From Nitrospiraceae bacterium UBA2166 (GTDB lineage: Bacteria > Nitrospirota > Nitrospiria > Nitrospirales > UBA2166), in assembly GCA_002328825.1 (NCBI GenBank), contig DCWI01000086.1, positions 1 to 32,412 of the forward strand: 32,412 bases of DNA, given 5' to 3'. Positions 15,761-23,820 of this stretch are shown here, one piece after another. The translations under genes were made by a program, and so were the position numbers. The notes beneath the pieces were generated by a model, which did no database searches, had not been told where the DNA came from, and was given only the letters and a program-made list of their open reading frames with translations. The number at the start of each line of letters is the position of its first letter. The first letter of the stretch is position 1.

Positions 15761-16519
15761 CTATTTCGTCGCCCCATGTTTTTTCAACAATTCAACCATG
15801 CTTTTATTGCGCATCACTGTTGCAACATGTAACGGGGTTTCACCATCGTTATCTTGAGCATTTACATCAGCTTTTGCTGTGATAAGGCGCACTGCAATTG
15901 GATAATGTGATTTTACAACTGCAACGTGGAGCGGGGTAATGCCGTCAATGGTTTTCACATTTACATTAACATTCTTGGCAATCAGCAGATCGACAACATC
16001 CTCTCGTCCGTGAAGTGCGACGAGGTGCAGTGCGGTAGTGCCACTCTTATCTTCAGTATCGACATTTGCTCCTTTATCAATGAGGCGGGTTACCACGGCT
16101 TTGTGTCCAAAAAATGCTGCCATGTGGAGGGGCGTTTTTCCATCATTTGTTTTAGCATTGATGTCTACGCCTGCGGCGATCAGCATGTCGGTTACTGGAA
16201 GATGGCCATGGTCTGCGGCTACATGCAGTGGAGTGAGTCCGAGGTCATTTTTGACGCTGACTTGTGCCCCAGCAAAGATCAATTGGCGTGTGACGGCGTC
16301 GTATCCAGCAAGTGCTGCCAAATGTAATGGTGTTGTTTTCGTTTCATCTATCGAGTTGACGTTAGCTCCAGCACTGATAAGGCCATTAACTTCGGCGACG
16401 GATCCTTTTTTTGCAGCATCGTGAAGTGCGAGATCAAGAAGTGATTCTGCGAATGTTGGTGACAGTACGACAAAGAACATTGCAAGGAAAAGAAGGCTGG
16501 AAATACAATGTTTGGCCAT
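15761..16519 (-). CDS. Exported ankyrin-repeat protein
   Basis: A 252-residue protein with a clear signal peptide (KHCISSLLFLAMFFVVLSP, cleavage after TFA). About seven ankyrin repeats of 33 residues fill the rest, with TPLH opening most of them (TTPLHLAALAGYDAV, LTPLHVAADHGHLPV, KTPLHMAAFFGHKAV, TALHLVALHGREDVV, ITPLHVAVVKSHYPI, ETPLHVATVMRNKSM). The protein is essentially a repeat solenoid with no added catalytic domain, so it is expected to bind protein partners in the periplasm. A good ribosome-binding site (GGGAGG, about 5 nt upstream) supports the ATG at 16519. Upstream at 16601-16616 lies a small inverted repeat (AAAAGC-ATAC-GCTTTT). Confidence 0.94.
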   Translation of the reverse strand: MAKHCISSLLFLAMFFVVLSPTFAESLLDLALHDAAKKGSVAEVNGLISAGANVNSIDETKTTPLHLAALAGYDAVTRQLIFAGAQVSVKNDLGLTPLHVAADHGHLPVTDMLIAAGVDINAKTNDGKTPLHMAAFFGHKAVVTRLIDKGANVDTEDKSGTTALHLVALHGREDVVDLLIAKNVNVNVKTIDGITPLHVAVVKSHYPIAVRLITAKADVNAQDNDGETPLHVATVMRNKSMVELLKKHGATK

Positions 16520-17139
16520 GACGTCCTCCCTCTTAGAATTGTGATGATTCGTCGTTGTTCTAGGTGAGGTAGTGTTTTGTCTCTCTGAATAAAAGCATAC
16601 GCTTTTTTAAATAGGAAAACTACGTTTATCATGCGAGTGAGAGGCAATTGAAGTTCTATGCTTTGGCATGTTGCCTGTGGATAAGTTGTGTTTGGTGAAG
16701 AAAACATTAAAAACAGGCGCTGACCAAGGCTACGTGAACAATCCCTGTTTTGTATGTAATTAGACAGCTAGTATTTTATGCTTGACATGGATTCACCCTG
16801 AGTTTAGCCTCGAATGTAAATTGTCTCAGACAAAATGTTGGGTTGATTCTAAAGGGGAAGGGTTTTAATATTTTGATATTGTGATGAAGGAGAACAAAAT
16901 AAGGCGTTTGTGCCATTGAGGGTTTTTAGGCATTGGTATTTCCAAAGTGGCTTATAAAAGGCTAGGCTTTTGTTGGGTGCTGATGAGGTATTACACCATT
17001 ATTGAAGAGTGCATTATCATTTGCTATCAAGCGAATGATAATGGGGGACAAATCGTATGCACATATTCTTGTTAAGAAGCCGTAACTGTCTTGGCGCGTT
17101 CTCTGTGCAGGATATTCAGTTGTGTACGCAGGTTGACTG
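16520..17139. other. Intergenic region, 620 bp
   Basis: Between the ankyrin gene and the DUF6941 gene. Frames here are short and read like non-coding sequence. Its one strong structure is the hairpin at 17012-17043. No tRNA-like cloverleaf or other RNA gene is recognisable. Confidence 0.55.
17012..17043. repeat. Long hairpin downstream of the DUF6941 gene
   Basis: CATTATCATT (17012-17021) pairs exactly with AATGATAATG (17034-17043). A T-G wobble and GCT/AGC continue the stem inward to a 4-nt loop (ATCA), giving 14 stacked pairs. No T-run follows on either strand. It lies about 100 bp beyond the DUF6941 stop and may protect or end that transcript. Confidence 0.65.
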
Positions 17140-17544
17140 TTACTGGGAAGGCTGCTTTGCTTGGATGACGATAAAGTCTTTGTTTCCAATGAACTCATCG
17201 TTAGCAAACAATCTAAAGTCATAACGCCCTGGCGTTTGAAACTGAACTCGTAGCATGGTGATGCCGTAATCGACGATTTGCAACCGATCTTTGATCGTTA
17301 TCATGGGAAGAGTGCTTTTTGCAATCTGTTTGTCTTGATCTAGATGAACGAGTGTTAGCGAGAAGGTGTAGTTTCCTTCGGCATCAGTGATGCAAAAATA
17401 GATGCTCATCGAAGGATAGTTGCAAGGGAAGGCTTGCGATGCAAGATGCGTAAAGATTCCGACAAGGCTTTTCTTTCCAGTATTTCGGTCTTCAATAATC
17501 GTGTCACACACCACGATTGCTTGGAGAGACGGGCGTAAGCTCAT
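17140..17544 (-). CDS. DUF6941-family protein
   Basis: A 134-residue protein matching the small DUF6941 family: it opens with PSLQAIVVCDTIIEDRNTGK and SLVGIF, followed by beta-rich sequence with a tda-G-Y-F pattern (ITDAEGNYTFSLTLVHLD) and ending PGRYDFRLFANDEFIGNKDF. The function is unknown; the pattern suggests a single beta-sandwich domain. There is no signal peptide, so it is probably cytoplasmic. The ATG at 17544 is preceded by GAGGA about 9 nt upstream. It is divergent from the metalloprotease operon. Confidence 0.8.
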   Translation of the reverse strand: MSLRPSLQAIVVCDTIIEDRNTGKKSLVGIFTHLASQAFPCNYPSMSIYFCITDAEGNYTFSLTLVHLDQDKQIAKSTLPMITIKDRLQIVDYGITMLRVQFQTPGRYDFRLFANDEFIGNKDFIVIQAKQPSQ

Positions 17545-17725
17545 TTTGTTTTTCCTCAGTGAGGTAGGTGAACGAAACAGGCTATCTCAGCTTTATCAGA
17601 AGATCAAGGAGCTAATTGTTTACTAATCTGCAGGGCAGCATGTGACATTGTTGTGGTGGAGTGAGTTGCAGGTGTCATCTTTTATTGCTGTGGGTATAGT
17701 ATTTGGTAGTGACTTTGAATCTTTC

Positions 17726-17745
17726 TCGTCTATACATGTAGACGA
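17726..17745. promoter_or_regulatory. Palindrome upstream of the metalloprotease operon
   Basis: TCGTCTA (17726-17732) and TAGACGA (17739-17745) are exact reverse complements around TACATG. The element is in the divergent intergenic region, 53 bp before the first gene of the operon at 17799, where an operator would be expected. No confident -35/-10 pair was assigned. Confidence 0.35.
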
Positions 17746-17798
17746 TGTGCATTTGATATTGATATGAGGTAGCCGTTTCACGTTGGAGATTGCACCTG

Positions 17799-18410
17799 AT
17801 GAAAACCGCTTTATTAACATTGATTTTCTTTTTGGTGTATGTTCCGGAGCAAGTATCCGCGATGCGGGTCAATCCGCTAACACTTGAACAGATGATTGAG
17901 AAAGCTGAGATAGTATTTGTTGGACAATGTCTTACAAGTACAGCACAGGAAGACTCGTACTTTGGACAGACCATTACGGTAACGGAATTTGCAGTGAGTG
18001 AAGTATTGAAAGGGAACCTTGGCAAAACTCACCAGATTAAGCACTATGGAGGAGCATTTGAAGGCAATTCGCGGCACATTGTGGGAATGCCAACCTATAC
18101 TCCAGGACAAGATGTCATTCTTTTTTTATACGGGGAAAGCCAATATGGATTAACCAGCCCGGTTGGGATTTGGCAAGGGGTATTTAATTTCGTTGGTGAT
18201 GGAGAATCATCTTCGCCATCGATGGTAGTTAACGGCATTAACAACACCGGGCTTTTGCTTGGTTTTCACTTTGACATGCTCTTGAACGCTGAACGTCTCT
18301 CCGATCCTCAGAGAAAGGCCATACAGAGGCAGGCTAGAGTTAATCGAGGCCCAATTTTATACGAGGATTTTCGACTAATCACCAAGATGTTGATTGGTAG
18401 CAATGAGTAA
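17799..18410 (+). CDS. Exported protein of unknown function, partner of the matrixin-type protease
   Basis: A 203-residue protein with a signal peptide (MKTALLTLIFFLVYVPEQVSA). The body has the pattern AEIVFVGQC..., a threonine-rich strand, VSEVLKGN, a GG, then PTYTPGQDVILFLYG and PVGIWQGVF. This arrangement is one I associate with small secreted proteins encoded beside matrixin-like proteases, but I cannot name a family with certainty. I chose the ATG at 17799 because a GGAGA lies about 10 nt upstream and the signal peptide starts there; a TTG at 17790 is in frame. The gene ends 13 bp before the metalloprotease start, so the two form an operon and may act together outside the cytoplasm (inference). 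Confidence 0.75.
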   Translation: MKTALLTLIFFLVYVPEQVSAMRVNPLTLEQMIEKAEIVFVGQCLTSTAQEDSYFGQTITVTEFAVSEVLKGNLGKTHQIKHYGGAFEGNSRHIVGMPTYTPGQDVILFLYGESQYGLTSPVGIWQGVFNFVGDGESSSPSMVVNGINNTGLLLGFHFDMLLNAERLSDPQRKAIQRQARVNRGPILYEDFRLITKMLIGSNE

Positions 18411-18423
18411 GTAGGGTAGTACC

Positions 18424-20358
18424 GTGATGGTAGGTGTTGTGGAGCGTTGGCAATCAATTGTGATATTTGCTTTGACTGCTCTATTGTGTTCGTTTGGACT
18501 GGCTGTGGGCGGGGGACCGTTTGTAATCAATACTGAAGGAGAGCCTCAGGTGTGGAATACGACACAACCTATTCCATTTCACACCGATCTTGGACCGTTG
18601 GGCCTTCTCACCAATGCAGAGGCTGTTGCATTGGTAGAGGAAGCATTGCAGGTATGGGAAGCTGTGCCTTCCTCCTCTGTATCTTTTACTGCAGCAGGTT
18701 CATTGCCTGTTAATGTGACGGGTAGCAATGTTTTTAGCATATTAGGTATCGCGGGTGATGGAATCAGTCCAATTATATTTGATCACGATGGCTCAGTTAT
18801 TGATGCTATTTTAGGAAGAGGAGCAAGTCGTGATGTTCTAGGGTTGACGGCGATTGAATTAGGTGTATCTGATCGTATTCTTGAAGCACAGGCTATTCTC
18901 AATGGCGCTGTCCTTGATGGCAGCCCTGCTCAACTTACTGGTGCTGATGATGTGTCACGGGACATTTTCTTAGCAACCATTATTCACGAATTCGGACATT
19001 ACATCAACCTCGATCATTCACAGATAAATAGTGAACTTGCATTTGATGGGGATGTGACCAATGACGATAGTCTTCCGACAATGTTTCCGATAGCGTTGGA
19101 TAGTGAGAGCAAGAGTACCTTGCACTTTGATGATGTTGCAACAGTTTCGACGCTTTATCCAACGGCAGATTTTTTAACATCAACAGGATCCATTGAAGGT
19201 GAAATTTTCTTAGGGGATGGGGCAATACCATTTCAGGGTGCGAATGTGATTGCTCGTCGTACAGTTGATCGTGTTCGGGATGCGACATCCTACGTTTCCG
19301 GCGCTTTATTCAAGAATAATTTTGGTGGAGGAACTGGTGATCTTGCGCTCAAAGGGCGGTACAAGGTTTCTGGTTTACTGCCCGGCGATTATACTATTGA
19401 AGTTGAACAGATTCATCCAACCTTTACGGGAGGTTCAAGTCTAAATCCACTTGACCCCCCCGCCATTCTTCCTGGGCCAGAAGAGTTTTATAACGGAGAG
19501 CAGGAAGCGGGATCGACTGTAGAAGATAACCCGAGTGAGAAGACTGAAATCAATGTTTCTGCCGGAGAAATTGTTAGTGATATCGATATCCTTCTTAACA
19601 CCCTGAAGCTCGAGGATAGTGCCATTGGCCTCGCACTTGAACTGAAAAAATTTAAGTACAAAGCTAAAGAATCTGGCGATAGAATTACAGCAAAACTGAG
19701 CGTCACTGATCTTGGAGAGAGTATTGTCAATAGGCCTGTGTCGATCAAAATGTGGGTTTCAGATGATGCTATATTTGATATCAGCCGTGACAGGCTTGTC
19801 GCGATGGATGAAATTAAACCGGAGAACCTTACTGTGGGGAAACCGTTTGATGTCAAATTAAAATCCGGCAGACTCTTTGGACTTGATGGAAAATTTGGGA
19901 TCGTTGTCATTGAAAGTAAGGATGAAAGTAATCAGCAATCAGAACTGATGAATCAAGTGGTCCAACGGATTGGTGGTCGGGGTTGTATTAAGGATTCGTT
20001 TCGTCTCGAGCGTGAATCAAATGACAGCTTGGCAAACGCACAATCGTTGGGCAAGATAGGACTCAGTGAATGTGTGATGGTAAATGCTACTCTTACAGAC
20101 AATAATAATGTGGTGGTCGATGAGGACGTATTTCGGGTGACTGTTAAGGAACCCGCTGTACTTGAAATTACCCTAACACATGATGCAACCAACGAGTTTG
20201 ATGCTCTCATCTTTGGTCTCGGCCGGATGGAACTTTGCGATGATGTTTGTTCGTTTGTAATTCCTGATGGGGAAAATGTCCCCGTGGCTATTGTCGTTTC
20301 TCCGTTGATTGGAGTAGGGAGTTACACTTTAAATGTCCAAGCAGCACTCTTGGATTGA
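18424..20358 (+). CDS. Secreted multidomain matrixin-type metalloprotease
   Basis: A 644-residue exported protein. A signal-type hydrophobic helix (about 10-28) is followed by a metzincin-like domain with H188-E-x2-H192-x5-H198 (HEFGHYINLDHS), the zinc site of matrixins. A carboxypeptidase-regulatory-like beta domain follows at about 254-392 (SIEGEIFL, GRYKVSGLLPGDYTIEVE). Next is a CARDB-like module at about 397-518, shared with the propeller-cytochrome, then a pre-peptidase C-terminal (PPC) domain at about 524-640 (LERESNDSLANAQSLG to SYTLNVQA). It is expected to cleave extracellular or envelope proteins. The start is GTG at 18424, with an ATG immediately after it at 18427. Clear terminal domains suggest it is full length. 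Confidence 0.88.
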   Translation: MMVGVVERWQSIVIFALTALLCSFGLAVGGGPFVINTEGEPQVWNTTQPIPFHTDLGPLGLLTNAEAVALVEEALQVWEAVPSSSVSFTAAGSLPVNVTGSNVFSILGIAGDGISPIIFDHDGSVIDAILGRGASRDVLGLTAIELGVSDRILEAQAILNGAVLDGSPAQLTGADDVSRDIFLATIIHEFGHYINLDHSQINSELAFDGDVTNDDSLPTMFPIALDSESKSTLHFDDVATVSTLYPTADFLTSTGSIEGEIFLGDGAIPFQGANVIARRTVDRVRDATSYVSGALFKNNFGGGTGDLALKGRYKVSGLLPGDYTIEVEQIHPTFTGGSSLNPLDPPAILPGPEEFYNGEQEAGSTVEDNPSEKTEINVSAGEIVSDIDILLNTLKLEDSAIGLALELKKFKYKAKESGDRITAKLSVTDLGESIVNRPVSIKMWVSDDAIFDISRDRLVAMDEIKPENLTVGKPFDVKLKSGRLFGLDGKFGIVVIESKDESNQQSELMNQVVQRIGGRGCIKDSFRLERESNDSLANAQSLGKIGLSECVMVNATLTDNNNVVVDEDVFRVTVKEPAVLEITLTHDATNEFDALIFGLGRMELCDDVCSFVIPDGENVPVAIVVSPLIGVGSYTLNVQAALLD

Positions 20359-20472
20359 GGGAGGTGAAAAACATTCGGTTTTTGCCGTTAAGAGTTGTTG
20401 AGAGTCAGTGCTAATTAGAATCGAGCAATGACATTCCGCGTTTTTTGTGAAGGTGTTTACTTGATTTGATGT

Positions 20473-22029
20473 TCAGTAAATTTCCCACCGTCCTTTATTG
20501 TAGTAAGCGGGGAAGACTGGGCGGCTTTGGCGGTTCACTGCGACTTCATTTTCTCGCTCAAACAGCCCCTTGCCAAAGTGCACCATTCCAATGATGGCCT
20601 CGTGGTTGAGAAAGCGCGTTTCGACGTTGTCAAACTGCACCCCAAGTATCGCCTGTTTCAGCGTTGTGCCTGACATCACTTCTTTGTCGATTCCTAGGAC
20701 GAATCCCCAGTCTCCGAGTGTTGGCACGTTGTTATGGTAGGGGAGAACGCTAAAACCGGCTTCAGCCATCGTCTTCTTGATTGAAAGAAAAGCCAGTGGC
20801 GCAAAGAACGGGCTTGTCGCTTGGGTGACGATGGTTCCGCCTTTGTTCAGGTGCTTGAGGAGCAAGCGATAGAATTCCAACGAATACATTCGTGCGAGGT
20901 CGACGGATTGTGGGTCGGGGAGGTCGATGATAATGGCATCAAATTGATCAACTGTGTTCTGAAGAAAGGCCGCGCCATCTTGATTGATCACTGTTACCTT
21001 TGAATCGTTCAATGCGTTTTGATTGATTTGCAGGAGAACAGGGTGGGTTGATCCAAGTTTGGTCATGCTTGGATCTAGATCAATGAGGGTGATGCGATTG
21101 ACATCGGAATACTTCAACACCTCACGCGCCGCTAGGCCATCCCCTCCCCCAATAATCAGAATATTCTCTCGATGGGAGAGAAGTGACAGTGCTGGGTGGA
21201 CAAGTGGCTCATGGTAGCGTTCTTCGTCGTACGTGCTGAATTGTTGGTTTCCATTAATAAAGAGCGCAAATTCGTTTTTCCAGCGCGTCATCACTATTTT
21301 CTGATACTGGGTTTGTTTAGAAAAGATGACAGTATCCCGATATTTTGCTTTTTCGCCATAGAGGATGATCGGGTTTGCGGTTACAAGGAGTCCTATTAGC
21401 ATGATAGATGTTGCGGTCAATCCGGTGGATAGCTTTCGTGGGGAGGTGAGTTTTCCATAGCATCGAACGAGCAGGAGTGATGCAGCTGCAGCATTGATGC
21501 TTCCAAGGATAATTGGGGTGTAGGTGAGGCCTAGATAGGGGAGGGCGATAAGGGCAAAAAATAGCCCTCCGAAAAGTGCACCGTAGTAATCTTTTTCCAT
21601 TACTCCGGAAATATTTGTTCGCAGTTCTTCGTAGGTCGCATTAATGCGCGTAATAAGAGGAATTTCCAGGCCAATTAACAGGCCAATTCCGATCGCCCAG
21701 GGATAGATTACTAGTTCAATGGTTCGGAAGAATGGAGACAGCGCATAGGCTGCCACTGCGGATGTTGCGCACAGGATTGAAAGGCTAAACTCAAGAATGA
21801 TAAATGTTTCAAGGAGATGGGTCGTGAAGTGGCGACTCAGCCGGCTTCCCAAGCCCATAGCGAATAACATGAACGAGATGATCAGGGTCCATTGCAGGAC
21901 CGCGTTCCCAATGAGGTATGTGGCGAGTGTACAGAGGACAAACTCCGCCACAATGCCAGCAAAGCCTGTGGCAAAAAGGCAGATCTTTAGAAGGTTAGAG
22001 ACACCAGCCGATGATGAAGGACGATCCAA
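20473..22029 (-). CDS. Membrane-anchored spermidine synthase-like protein
   Basis: A protein of about 518 residues in two parts. The N-terminal half has about seven hydrophobic segments (FATGFAGIVAEFVLCTLATYLI, IYPWAIGIGLLIGLEIP and others). The C-terminal half is a SAM-type aminopropyltransferase domain with IIGGGDGLAAREVLKY near residue 293, DLDPSMTKL, and the catalytic-region IIDLPDPQSVDLARMYS. Such proteins resemble polyamine aminopropyltransferases, but substrate use is not proven for membrane forms. An in-frame ATG at 22182 would add about 50 Ser/Pro-rich residues read across the neighbouring gene, so I prefer the TTG at 22029, just before the first membrane segment; no ribosome-binding site settles it. 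It overlaps the DUF350 gene by 35 bp, implying coupled translation. Confidence 0.85.
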   Translation of the reverse strand: MDRPSSSAGVSNLLKICLFATGFAGIVAEFVLCTLATYLIGNAVLQWTLIISFMLFAMGLGSRLSRHFTTHLLETFIILEFSLSILCATSAVAAYALSPFFRTIELVIYPWAIGIGLLIGLEIPLITRINATYEELRTNISGVMEKDYYGALFGGLFFALIALPYLGLTYTPIILGSINAAAASLLLVRCYGKLTSPRKLSTGLTATSIMLIGLLVTANPIILYGEKAKYRDTVIFSKQTQYQKIVMTRWKNEFALFINGNQQFSTYDEERYHEPLVHPALSLLSHRENILIIGGGDGLAAREVLKYSDVNRITLIDLDPSMTKLGSTHPVLLQINQNALNDSKVTVINQDGAAFLQNTVDQFDAIIIDLPDPQSVDLARMYSLEFYRLLLKHLNKGGTIVTQATSPFFAPLAFLSIKKTMAEAGFSVLPYHNNVPTLGDWGFVLGIDKEVMSGTTLKQAILGVQFDNVETRFLNHEAIIGMVHFGKGLFERENEVAVNRQSRPVFPAYYNKGRWEIY

Positions 22030-22840
22030 TATAGGAGAACATGATGATGTAGGCTGCGCCGAGGTTTGGGCGTTCTTGCTCGACAAGTTCAGCAGCCATG
22101 CTCGCGCCGGGCAATAAAATCTTGTCCGTTGCGACGCGGATGAGTGGAAGGGCGATAAGGCCAATGCCGGTATAGAGCCCAAAGGTTGTCAAGTTTGTGT
22201 TCCAAGATTCAAAGTCACCGCTGACCGCGTAGCGAAGGATATTACCCATGCCAATGAGGGCGCCTGCAAACGCCACGCCAACCGCTGTGTTATCGCGTTC
22301 AATATGTTCATGGATACTATATGGTGTAATACGCTCGTAGAGAAGGCTGACAATGACAAGGGTGAGCTGACCAAGCCCCCAGAATGCTAGGGCGGTCCAG
22401 ATGGTTCCACCTTCTCCTGAAATCGCTCCGAAAAGAATCAGTCCTGTGGCGATGTATGTTGCACTCACAACTACGCCAGTTCCGACATTCTGATCACGAA
22501 TAATTTCCGTCGTATTATCAAACTGGTAGAGAATCAGGCGATTGTTAATGACGGTTGAAATGTTTAGCAATGCAATTGCGAGTAGGCCATAGAGAAAAAT
22601 ATCGATGAGGTCATCTGCTAAACCAACCGATGGGCCAACGAGAGCGCCTCCGATCACAAGAATCAGCCCAAAATAGTATCCTGCAAGGCTGATCGCAAGT
22701 GCCGCGTTGTTTTTCTGAAGGAGTTCTTCGTTAACCCGAAACTCCCGATGAAGGAGATCGAACACTATTTTGCCTAACCAGAAGAGAGTGTACGCGCAGG
22801 TGAGATAGATTAGTGCGAATATGGTGGTGTCAAGCGTCAT
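21995..22840 (-). CDS. Tandem DUF350 membrane protein
   Basis: A 281-residue inner-membrane protein built of two DUF350 units. Each unit has about four helices and a recurring motif: KNNAALAISLAGYYFGLILVIGG in the first and RDNTAVGVAFAGALIGMGNILR in the second. A good ribosome-binding site (AGGAAGAG) precedes the ATG at 22840. DUF350 proteins are of unknown function and in other genomes are found beside spermidine-synthase-like genes, as here. The operon is lipoprotein-like gene, DUF350, then synthase, in transcription order on the minus strand. Confidence 0.92.
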   Translation of the reverse strand: MTLDTTIFALIYLTCAYTLFWLGKIVFDLLHREFRVNEELLQKNNAALAISLAGYYFGLILVIGGALVGPSVGLADDLIDIFLYGLLAIALLNISTVINNRLILYQFDNTTEIIRDQNVGTGVVVSATYIATGLILFGAISGEGGTIWTALAFWGLGQLTLVIVSLLYERITPYSIHEHIERDNTAVGVAFAGALIGMGNILRYAVSGDFESWNTNLTTFGLYTGIGLIALPLIRVATDKILLPGASMAAELVEQERPNLGAAYIIMFSYIGSSFIIGWCL

Positions 22841-22860
22841 TCTCTTCCTTTCACCTTAGG

Positions 22861-23616
22861 CTACTTTCCAAATCCCATTCCGCCGCCACGACTGGGAAAA
22901 CTACTGCGGCCAGCTCGACGCTGAAATTTCCTCTGAAAGCTGTCGCGTTTCATTCGATCTTTGGCAGTACGGCGATCAAAAAAGGTTGGTTTAGTTTGCC
23001 GGGTGACTGTGCCTTGAGTGCCATATTTTTGAGCGCCGCCTTGCTTGGGTCCGTAGTAGGGGCGTCGCTGTGTACGATGGGTTTGATATGTGTCATAGTC
23101 GCGTCGAAAAATTGGTCCGCGTCCCATGCCAAGCATATCGCGCATGAGGGCATATTGGCCATAGAACATCCAAAACGATCCCCCGCTCCCGGTTTGCCAT
23201 GATCCATATTGAGAGTTTCCCACGTAGCCATATCCTGGAGGATGCGCTGTTATGTTAACGCCGGAGGCGGTTTTCGAGACTAGGGTCATTCCGAGGAATG
23301 ATTTGTTCGTTTGATAATCAGACTTTGATACCTTGAGCCAATCTGTCGTGATGGCACGCTCACCCTGAACAATTCGATATTTGTGATAATAGATGGGTAC
23401 AAACGTGCCAGATTCTTGCATGTCTTCAAGAATGATAGAGTAGTCTGGTGCGGATGCGAGTTTTGTTTGAAGTTGTTCCAGTGGGGGAGTGCTCGAGCAT
23501 CCAAGGGGAGCCAGAGTAATGATTAATCCCATAAGAGCAATCAAGCTCTTGAATGATGCTAACGTATTTCCACCCTCTTCCTCGTAGGTAGGGGCGCGGG
23601 AAGATAAAGTCTTCAC
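22861..23616 (-). CDS. Putative lipoprotein with Gly/Arg-rich tail
   Basis: A 251-residue protein, first gene of the DUF350/synthase operon. A hydrophobic segment (LIALMGLIITLAPLGCSS) ends at C40, a possible lipoprotein cysteine, although the proline at -3 makes the lipobox imperfect. The middle is a soluble domain, followed by aromatic/glycine-rich sequence (GYGYVGNSQYGSW, GSGGSFWMFYGQYALMRDMLG). The C-terminal 80 residues are strongly basic, ending SSFPSRGGGMGFGK. The central part resembles DUF4247-like proteins that occur with DUF350 and spermidine synthase in other bacteria, but I give that only as a possibility. The start is GTG at 23616, supported by AGGA about 5 nt upstream. Confidence 0.7.
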   Translation of the reverse strand: MKTLSSRAPTYEEEGGNTLASFKSLIALMGLIITLAPLGCSSTPPLEQLQTKLASAPDYSIILEDMQESGTFVPIYYHKYRIVQGERAITTDWLKVSKSDYQTNKSFLGMTLVSKTASGVNITAHPPGYGYVGNSQYGSWQTGSGGSFWMFYGQYALMRDMLGMGRGPIFRRDYDTYQTHRTQRRPYYGPKQGGAQKYGTQGTVTRQTKPTFFDRRTAKDRMKRDSFQRKFQRRAGRSSFPSRGGGMGFGK

Positions 23617-23820
23617 AGGCTTCCTATAAAAAAGTTGTACTGCGTAACCATCCTTTGGTAGGACGCATTATACATGAAACACTCAAAAGACAAATGTAAA
23701 CGGGCCGATATTCAAAAAGTTTTATTTTGTACGGCCAAGGGTTGGTTAGGGCGTGGAATATATGGGAGTTTGGTAGACATGAGTATGTCAGTGGAAAGCA
23801 AGTGTTGCTGGAAGCCTTGT

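Noticed and set aside
16601..16616. Inverted repeat AAAAGC-ATAC-GCTTTT upstream of the ankyrin gene
   Set aside because: Short and AT-rich; not enough to call a terminator or operator.
17012..17043. Fur-box-like hexamers (GATAATG, CATTATC) in the hairpin
   Set aside because: The arms are separated by 12 nt and are not close to a start codon or promoter, so the arrangement does not match a Fur site.
16962..17222. 86-codon minus-strand frame overlapping the DUF6941 gene end
   Set aside because: It shares 83 bp with the DUF6941 gene in a different frame and contains the long hairpin; no recognisable domain.
20363..20385. Possible terminator between the metalloprotease and synthase genes (AAAAAC...GTTTTT)
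   Set aside because: The stem is only 6 bp with one G-C pair and has no extension; too weak to call.
22030..22182. N-terminal extension of the spermidine-synthase-like gene to an ATG at 22182
   Set aside because: The added residues are Ser/Pro/Ala-rich, lie before the first membrane helix and are read across the well-supported DUF350 gene in another frame.
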